From DATHSY01 sp046729855 (GTDB lineage: Bacteria; Actinomycetota; UBA4738; HRBIN12), in contig JBKPHM010000015.1 of assembly GCA_046729855.1 (NCBI GenBank), positions 1 through 11,533 of the forward strand: a DNA stretch of 11,533 bases. The letters are read 5' to 3'. The translations under genes and the position numbers were made by a program. How positions within the stretch are numbered: position 1 is the stretch's first letter; every line of letters begins with the position of its first letter. The notes under the pieces were generated by a model. The model had not been told where the DNA came from. It made no database searches and worked only from the letters and a program-made list of their open reading frames with translations. Shown here piece after piece: positions 7,218-11,533 of the stretch.

Positions 7218-7475
7218 ACATCGGAGGAAGCGCGTAACGCCCTCGACCTGACGGACACCAATCAGCGGGTGCTCCTGCACCGCGCGAGGTCGCGCGTCCG
7301 TCGCGAGCTCGACGGGTACCTCTCGGACGGGGCGGGGACAGCGCACGGCTGCACCGACTACCCCGAGCAGATGCGGACGACGATCCGGCTCACGGGCGGG
7401 CTCACCGAGGAGCGGATCCCCGAGGATCAGAAGGCCAAGCTTCTCGAGGCGCTTCGCTCCTGGCGAGGTTGGGGC
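7218..7475 (+). pseudogene. Fused remnants of a sigma-70 (ECF-type) factor and its zinc-finger anti-sigma factor
   Basis: One open frame reads, without a start codon, TSEEARNALDLTDTNQR followed by VLLHRARSRVRRELDGYL (to about 7322). This is the helix-turn-helix end of sigma region 4 as found in actinobacterial ECF sigma factors. About 20 bases later the same frame reads HGCTDYPEQMRTTIRLTGGL and LLEALRSWR (7344-7466), matching the C-terminal half of the zf-HC2 anti-sigma protein usually encoded just downstream. Sigma regions 2, 3 and most of 4 are missing, as is the N-terminal zinc-binding half of the anti-sigma, of which only the last Cys of the HxxxCxxC motif remains. The frame stays open to a stop at 7545-7547, inside the opposite lipoprotein gene. 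Upstream of 7218 no sigma similarity is seen in any plus-strand frame. GGAGGAAG at 7223-7230 resembles an RBS but is part of the EEA codons and no start follows; GTG 7269 lies inside the HTH. The product is probably non-functional. Confidence 0.72.
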
Positions 7476-7493
7476 GCCGCAGAGCTCCTACGG

Positions 7494-7928
7494 TCAAGCG
7501 CTCGCGTCGACCGACGACGCCAGCAGCACATCTCGGTCCTCCAGTAGGGCGATCACGTCGTCGTCCAGCGACACGCCCAACAGGTCCTCGAGCTCCTGGG
7601 CCTCGTCGGCGAGATCGAGCTGATGGAGCGTCCCGGTCACGACGACCTGGTCCGAGGGTGAGACGTCCGCCTCCTCGTCAGTCACAAGCACCGCGAGATC
7701 GCCATCGGTCGTGGCGGTCCCCTCCTCGACCGTCGCGCCGGTCATCGTGAACGCCCGTCCGGCGACGACCTCGTCCACCGTTCCGCTCACTGTGACCGGT
7801 TCGCCGCCGAGCGTGATGTCCGGGCTGTCTTCGCTGGTCGGCTCGGTCGTGCCGGCCGTGTCGTCGCAGGCCACCGCGCCGACGGTCAACAGGGCGCCCG
7901 CCAGGAGCGCCAGAACTGTCCGCTTCAT
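7494..7928 (-). CDS. Small acidic OB-fold-like lipoprotein
   Basis: 144-residue predicted lipoprotein. Residues 1-20 form a lipoprotein signal peptide (MKRT, then a hydrophobic Leu/Ala-rich core) ending in A-V-A-C with lipidated Cys21; the -3 Ala is a less common lipobox residue. A Thr/Glu/Asp-rich linker follows, then a domain at about 45-110 with VTVSGTVDEVVAGRAFTM and DQVVVTGTLHQLDL. The paired V-x-G-T-V/L strands resemble the small OB-fold stress/export domains found in actinobacterial lipoproteins. The C-terminus (about 111-144) is acidic and helical. It probably sits on the outer face of the membrane, function unknown. The frame is open for a further 2.3 kb upstream, but the signal peptide and a GGAGGTGG 6 bases before ATG 7928 fix the start. 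It is divergent from the membrane protein/MMPL operon and could share its control region. Confidence 0.85.
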   Translation of the reverse strand: MKRTVLALLAGALLTVGAVACDDTAGTTEPTSEDSPDITLGGEPVTVSGTVDEVVAGRAFTMTGATVEEGTATTDGDLAVLVTDEEADVSPSDQVVVTGTLHQLDLADEAQELEDLLGVSLDDDVIALLEDRDVLLASSVDASA

Positions 7929-7934
7929 CGGGAA

Positions 7935-7942
7935 CCACCTCC
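7935..7942 (-). promoter_or_regulatory. Strong ribosome binding site of the lipoprotein gene
   Basis: GGAGGTGG on the minus strand with a 6-base spacer to ATG 7928. It decides the start in a frame that is otherwise open for kilobases on this strand. Confidence 0.75.
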
Positions 7943-7966
7943 GAGTTCGAGTGGGGATCCGTGCCT

Positions 7967-7980
7967 TCCATTTTGATGGA
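7967..7980. repeat. Short inverted repeat in the divergent intergenic region
   Basis: TCCAT-TTTG-ATGGA, 5-base arms around a 4-base spacer, in the most AT-rich stretch of the 118-base gap between the lipoprotein gene and the divergent membrane-protein gene. It could be an operator or chance; no clear promoter hexamers could be placed with it. Confidence 0.3.
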
Positions 7981-8046
7981 GATACCCCGCCGGCGGCGCC
8001 GGGACGCCTCGCGGACGGACGCGTCACGAGCGTGCGGACGGGGTAC

Positions 8047-8466
8047 ATGCGGCGCGTGGTTGCGGCGCAGCCATCCAACGGCAGGTCCGTCCGAGCCTGG
8101 GACGCGGCGCTCGTGGTGTGGGCCGTGGCCTGCTGCGGGCTCGCCGTCTGGACCGGCGTCGAGGTCCACCGTCTGACGGACCTCAGCGAGACGCTGGCAT
8201 CGTCGAGCCGCGCGCTCGAGACGACCGCGACCGGGCTCGACCGGGTGGCCGACGTGCCGTTCGTCGGCGGCGAGATCTCCCAGGTCATCGAGCGCCTGCG
8301 CGAGACGGCCGCGAGCGCGCGCGCGAACGCGGCTACCACGAGGCGGTCGATCGACCGGGTCGCCGTCCTGATCGCGGTGTCCATCGTCACGATCGCGGTC
8401 GTCCCGCCGGTGGTCGCGTACCTCGCGGTGCGACCGACGCTGCGGCGGCGCCGGAGGCCGGCGTGA
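8047..8466 (+). CDS. Small protein with two membrane segments and a helical extracytoplasmic loop, coupled to MMPL transporter
   Basis: 139 residues, not recognised as a named family. Segments: a short basic N-tail, a membrane helix at about 19-38 (ALVVWAVACCGLAVW), a polar Ser/Thr/Ala/Glu-rich region at 39-103 with helix-forming, coiled-coil-like composition (TDLSETLASSSRALETT, ERLRETAASARANAATTRRS), a second membrane helix at about 104-128, and a basic C-tail (RPTLRRRRRPA). With both tails basic and cytoplasmic, the middle would be outside the membrane. Its stop overlaps the start of the MMPL gene (GTGA), so the two are translationally coupled and the product may be an accessory or scaffold subunit of that transporter; this is inferred from position only. 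The ATG is preceded by a weak GGACGGGG; an in-frame GTG at 8035 is an alternative start. Confidence 0.75.
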   Translation: MRRVVAAQPSNGRSVRAWDAALVVWAVACCGLAVWTGVEVHRLTDLSETLASSSRALETTATGLDRVADVPFVGGEISQVIERLRETAASARANAATTRRSIDRVAVLIAVSIVTIAVVPPVVAYLAVRPTLRRRRRPA

Positions 8467-10835
8467 CCCTGCTCGACTCGCGTCGCGACCCGGCGGTCGG
8501 CGTGAGAGATCAACCGATCCGCCGGTACGCGCGGTTCGTCGTGTTCCTCCGGTTCCCGATCGCCCTTGCCTGGATGGCGGCGGTCGTCGCCGCGGTCACG
8601 TCCCTGCCGGCCCTGTCGGCCGAACAGCACCACGGGTTGCACGCGCTCGTCCCAGCCGACTCGCCCGCGCTCGCGGCAGAGCTCGAGTCCATCCGCGACT
8701 TCGGCTATCCGCTGCTCGCGCGGACCGTCGTCGTCCAACGCGACCCGAACGGTCTGTCGACGGAGGCGCAGGCGCGCGCCGTCATGCGCGCCGTCGGCCT
8801 GACGCGCGGTGAGATGCCAGAGCTTCGTGGCATCGCGGCCGCCGTTCCCGCCACCAACGCCCTCGGGCTGCTTCCGTCCGCCCGCGAGCAGGGCACCACG
8901 GCGCTGACGTACCTGTTCTTCAGCCCCGACGTCTCGCTCGGCGACCAGGAGCTCCTGGCGGAGCGGTTTGTGCGTGAGCAGATCGAGACCGACGGTGACG
9001 AGGCCATCGGTGTTACGGGCGCGGTGCCAGGCCGCCTCGAGCAGGCTCGCGAGATCCTCGGCCACCTGACCGCGGTCGAGATCCTGACCGTCGCGGTGAT
9101 CGCCGTGATCGTCGGGGCGCACTTCCGCTCGGTCGGCGCGCCAGCGCTGACGCTGGCGGCGGCGGCAATCGCATACCTGTTGTCGACCCGTGCGCTCGCG
9201 TGGGGTCTCGCGCGGTCGGGCGGCGGGTTCCCCGAGGAGCTCGGGCCGCTGATGGTCGTGCTGCTCCTCGGGATCGTGACGGACTACTCGATCTTCTTCC
9301 TGGAGCATGCGCGGAAACGGCTCCGCGACGGCGCATCCGCGAGAGACGCGTCGCGTCACGCGGCGTCGGAGATCTGGGCGATCGTCGTGACGGCGGGCAT
9401 CGCGGTCGCGGCCGGCGCCTTTGCGCTGCTCGCCGCCGAGGCCGGCACGTACCGCGCGCTGGGGCCCGGTCTCGCGCTCGCGGTGTTGATCGGACTTGCG
9501 GTGACGGTGACGTTCGTGCCGGCGATGATCGGCGTGTTCGGTGGCGCATTGTTCTGGCCGTCGCTCCAGCCGTCGCGCCGGCAGGCGCGTGGGATGCAGG
9601 CCCGAGCGGCCGATCCGATGCGCTCGATCCGATCGCGCATCACATACGCGGCGACGAGCCGCTGGCTCGCCGTCCCGATCGCGGTCGTCGGGATCGTGGC
9701 CCTCGGCGTCGTCGCCTGGGGCGCTCGGTCGATGCAGCTCGGGTTCAGCTTGGTGGGCGTGCTGCCGGACGACAGCGACGTGAAGCAGGCCGCGGTCGCG
9801 GCGGGCCGCGGGTTCGCTCCCGGGATCGTCTCGCCGGCGATGCTGGTGCTGAACGCCGGCGAGGGCGACACGCTCGAAACGGAGGCGCTCGGCCACCTCC
9901 AATCGGTGCTGGAGGAGCAGGCGGGCGTCGCCGGCGTCCTCGGCCCCCGCGAGGTGACGGCGCTCGACGACATCCTGGCCGCCGGTTCGGCAGAGGCGGC
10001 CACGGGAGCCGCCGAGGCGGAGCTTCCCGACGACGCGATGGAGGACGTCGTGGGTGCGTTCGTGACGCCGGACGGCACGGCGGGCCGCATGCTGCTGATC
10101 CTCGACACCGAGCCGCTCGGGGCGCCCGCGATCGAGACGATCGAGCGACTCAGGGAACGGCTGCCTTCTCTCCTGTCGCGCGCCGGCCTCGACGGCGTGC
10201 GTGCCGTGTTCGCCGGCGACACCGCCCTGGCCGCCGACACGATCGAGCAGACGCTGCACGACCTGCGCCGGGTCGGCCTGCTCGTCGTGCTGTTCATGCT
10301 CCTGTTGCTGGTCGCGTTCCTGCGGGCGGCCGTCGCGCCGGTCTACCTGCTGGCCATCAGCCTGCTGGCGTTCCTCGGGAGCCTGTCGATCACGGCGTTC
10401 GTGTTTCGCGAGTTCTTCGGTGTGGTCACGACCAGCTTCTTTGTGCCGTTCGCATCGGCTGTGCTCCTGGTCTCGCTCGGGTCTGACTACAACATCTTCC
10501 TGGTGGGCAGGATCTGGGACGAGGCGCGCTGGCGTCCGCTCCGCGAGGCGATCGCCGTGGCGGCGCCGGACGCAAGCCGGGCGATCGCGACGGCCGGGAT
10601 CACCCTCGCCGCCAGCTTCGCCGTCCTCGCGATCATCCCGATCACCCCGATGCGGCAGTTCGCGTTCACGATGGCGGTCGGGATCCTGCTCGACACGTTC
10701 CTGGTGCGATCGGTCATCGTCCCGGCCGTCATGGCCTCCATCGGGCCGTCGAGCGCGTGGCCGGGACGGTTCAGGCGACCGGGCGGCCAGGAGCCGCCGC
10801 CGCTGTCGGAGGCGACGTCGCCGGCCGCGGCCTGA
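8463..10835 (+). CDS. MMPL/RND family transporter
   Basis: 790-residue polytopic membrane protein of the MMPL branch of the RND superfamily, proton-driven exporters of lipids or other hydrophobic compounds. The layout is the classic duplicated one: TM1 at about 27-50; a first extracytoplasmic domain of roughly 150 residues; a TM2-6 bundle from about 206 to 360; TM7 at about 400-420; a second extracytoplasmic domain to about 600; and a final TM bundle (603-761). Each half has the Asp-Tyr pair of the MmpL proton relay, TDYSIFF (D274-Y275) and SDYNIFLVGR (D675-Y676), so it looks functional. It lacks the long C-terminal tail of MmpL3. The start is GTG 8463, overlapping the upstream stop, with GGAGG 5 bases before (8453-8457). 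The substrate cannot be told from sequence. Confidence 0.92.
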   Translation: MTLLDSRRDPAVGVRDQPIRRYARFVVFLRFPIALAWMAAVVAAVTSLPALSAEQHHGLHALVPADSPALAAELESIRDFGYPLLARTVVVQRDPNGLSTEAQARAVMRAVGLTRGEMPELRGIAAAVPATNALGLLPSAREQGTTALTYLFFSPDVSLGDQELLAERFVREQIETDGDEAIGVTGAVPGRLEQAREILGHLTAVEILTVAVIAVIVGAHFRSVGAPALTLAAAAIAYLLSTRALAWGLARSGGGFPEELGPLMVVLLLGIVTDYSIFFLEHARKRLRDGASARDASRHAASEIWAIVVTAGIAVAAGAFALLAAEAGTYRALGPGLALAVLIGLAVTVTFVPAMIGVFGGALFWPSLQPSRRQARGMQARAADPMRSIRSRITYAATSRWLAVPIAVVGIVALGVVAWGARSMQLGFSLVGVLPDDSDVKQAAVAAGRGFAPGIVSPAMLVLNAGEGDTLETEALGHLQSVLEEQAGVAGVLGPREVTALDDILAAGSAEAATGAAEAELPDDAMEDVVGAFVTPDGTAGRMLLILDTEPLGAPAIETIERLRERLPSLLSRAGLDGVRAVFAGDTALAADTIEQTLHDLRRVGLLVVLFMLLLLVAFLRAAVAPVYLLAISLLAFLGSLSITAFVFREFFGVVTTSFFVPFASAVLLVSLGSDYNIFLVGRIWDEARWRPLREAIAVAAPDASRAIATAGITLAASFAVLAIIPITPMRQFAFTMAVGILLDTFLVRSVIVPAVMASIGPSSAWPGRFRRPGGQEPPPLSEATSPAAA

Positions 10836-10847
10836 CGTATCTCGGCG

Positions 10848-10876
10848 TTGCCGACCCGTCCACGGCGACGTACCGT
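10848..10876 (+). promoter_or_regulatory. Promoter for the gene at 10884, leaderless type
   Basis: TTGCCG (10848-10853), a 17-base spacer, then TACCGT (10871-10876), matching TTGNNN and TANNNT. The -10 box ends 7 bases before GTG 10884, so transcription would start at or next to the start codon. No Shine-Dalgarno sequence precedes that codon, consistent with leaderless translation. Confidence 0.55.
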
Positions 10877-10883
10877 TCCCGAC

Positions 10884-11333
10884 GTGATCCGTTTGGCGTT
10901 CTACGTCCTCGCGTTCGTCCTCATCTGGATGGTCGTGCGTACCGCGGCCGACGTGGTCCGCTCGCGGCTACCCGCTCGCAGGCGCGCAACCCGGCCAGCC
11001 CGCCCGGGCGGCCACGACTGGGAGCCGCGAACCCGTCAGCTGTCCCGCGCGCTCAAGAAGGTCCCCGTGCCGGTGGAGGACCGCGAGGGGGTCCGGGCGT
11101 GGATCGACGCCCATCGCGGCGTCGAGGCCTACGTCGAGCCGAAGACAGTGATGTCGCCCATGACCGTCGTCCTTGTCGACGATGCCGGCGAGTGGAAGCG
11201 GTTCGAGCTCGCGGACGACTCGTTCCTTCGGAGGCTCGCCGGGGAACGCGGGCTGCCGGTGTACGACGCGACCCGCGTCGGGTACCCGGAGCGGATGCGG
11301 CGGCGCACCAAACGACCGCACGATCCCGTCTGA
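10884..11333 (+). CDS. Hypothetical single-pass membrane protein
   Basis: 149 residues, not recognised. The N-terminus VIRLAFYVLAFVLIWMVV (about 1-18) is a membrane anchor, followed by a very basic, Pro-rich stretch (RSRLPARRRATRPARPGG) that would sit in the cytoplasm. A mixed domain occupies about 50-135: VPVPVEDREGVRAWIDAHRG, then beta-strand-like MTVVLVDDAGEWKRFEL, then a helix (DDSFLRRLAGERGLPVYDA). The C-tail is basic again (RMRRRTKRPHDPV). This could be a small regulatory or binding domain tethered to the membrane. GTG 10884 was chosen because it starts the hydrophobic segment and has a promoter immediately upstream. An in-frame TTG at 10848 coincides with the -35 box and would add an Arg-rich lead, which is less likely. 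It lies 48 bases after the MMPL stop and 10 bases before the convergent ABC ATPase end. Confidence 0.72.
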   Translation: MIRLAFYVLAFVLIWMVVRTAADVVRSRLPARRRATRPARPGGHDWEPRTRQLSRALKKVPVPVEDREGVRAWIDAHRGVEAYVEPKTVMSPMTVVLVDDAGEWKRFELADDSFLRRLAGERGLPVYDATRVGYPERMRRRTKRPHDPV

Positions 11334-11344
11334 GGTCTGAGGTC
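11331..11344. repeat. Tandem duplication of a 7-base unit
   Basis: TGAGGTC occurs twice in direct succession. The first copy contains the stop of the hypothetical gene, and the array ends at the stop of the ABC ATPase gene. It is probably a slippage duplication. Confidence 0.5.
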
Positions 11345-11533
11345 TACAGCTCGTCGCCCGTCCCAACGACAGCGCCCGCGTCCACCTGCCGAGCGCGGCC
11401 GTCGGCCATCGCCACGACTCGATCCGCGAAGCGGACAAGGGCCCGGTGGTGCGTGGCCATCAGGACGGCCGTCCCCTCCGCCGCCGCGGCACCGATCGCG
11501 TCGAGGACGCCTCGCGTCCAGTGGGCATCCTGA
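11344..11533 (-). CDS. ABC transporter ATP-binding protein, C-terminal fragment (runs off window)
   Basis: The last 62 residues of a minus-strand gene whose start lies beyond the right edge. The fragment begins with QDAHWTRGVLDAIG, the region just after Walker B including the D-loop aspartate. It continues with EGTAVLMATHHRALVRFADR, where the TH dipeptide is the H-loop (switch histidine codon at 11449-11451), and then RVVAMADGR, the usual final strand of MacB/LolD/FtsE-like ATPases. The product energises transport or envelope lipoprotein/permease action on the cytoplasmic face. Which subfamily it belongs to, and whether its permease is adjacent, cannot be seen. The stop is TAG at 11344-11346. 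Confidence 0.82.
   Translation of the reverse strand, partial: QDAHWTRGVLDAIGAAAAEGTAVLMATHHRALVRFADRVVAMADGRARQVDAGAVVGTGDEL

Noticed and set aside
7156..7221. ATG 7221 as the nucleoside hydrolase start
   Set aside because: It adds 22 residues with no family counterpart, has no RBS and begins at the edge of the sigma relic. GTG 7155 gives a normal family N-terminus.
7269..7547. A 92-residue plus-strand gene starting at GTG 7269
   Set aside because: The GTG lies within the sigma helix-turn-helix, no RBS precedes it, and the product is a fusion of two truncated regulators. It is treated as a pseudogene.
7494..10259. A 921-codon minus-strand open frame antisense to the MMPL operon
   Set aside because: Only its last 145 codons are a gene (the lipoprotein, with its own RBS and signal peptide). 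The rest translates to Arg/Asp/Gly/His-rich low-complexity sequence, as expected opposite high-GC coding DNA, and overlaps a clear transporter gene.
10757..11533. A long plus-strand open frame reaching the right edge
   Set aside because: It overlaps the end of the transporter, the hypothetical membrane protein and the ABC ATPase end in other frames. Its translation is Arg/Ala/Pro-rich with no domain resemblance.

Overview
High-GC bacterial DNA with frequent GTG starts, 4-base GTGA stop/start overlaps, an MmpL-like transporter and the remnant of an ECF-type sigma/anti-sigma pair. Together these suggest an actinobacterium (Actinomycetota), probably a soil or environmental lineage. This is an inference from style and gene content only; a high-GC Chloroflexota-like genome cannot be excluded.

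Left part (1-7155) is a catabolic locus. A large GH106-like multidomain glycosidase, cut off by the window start, is followed by a translationally coupled AllA-like (ureidoglycolate lyase family) protein. Converging on it is a PfkB-family ribokinase. Divergent from the kinase is a second, unrelated-looking TIM-barrel glycosidase-like protein, and converging on that is an inosine/uridine-type nucleoside hydrolase. A nucleoside hydrolase (releases ribose) and a ribokinase (phosphorylates it) fit one pathway. The two putative glycosidases suggest that the real substrate is a glycan or glycosylated compound. The AllA-like protein could link to purine-ring breakdown, but the intervening enzymes are not visible here. 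All five look cytosolic as far as can be seen.

The boundary (about 7155-7490) carries a non-functional relic in one frame: the end of sigma factor region 4 joined directly to the end of a zinc-finger anti-sigma factor, both lacking their N-terminal parts. It may mark where the catabolic locus was joined to older chromosome.

Right part (7494-11533) is envelope-related. It holds a small OB-fold-like lipoprotein (minus strand), then a divergent two-gene operon encoding a small protein with two membrane segments and a 12-TM MMPL/RND transporter. Next is an unrecognised single-TM protein with a well-formed leaderless promoter, and last the C-terminal end of an ABC transporter ATPase entering from the right edge on the minus strand. 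No tRNA, rRNA, CRISPR array, insertion sequence or phage gene was seen.
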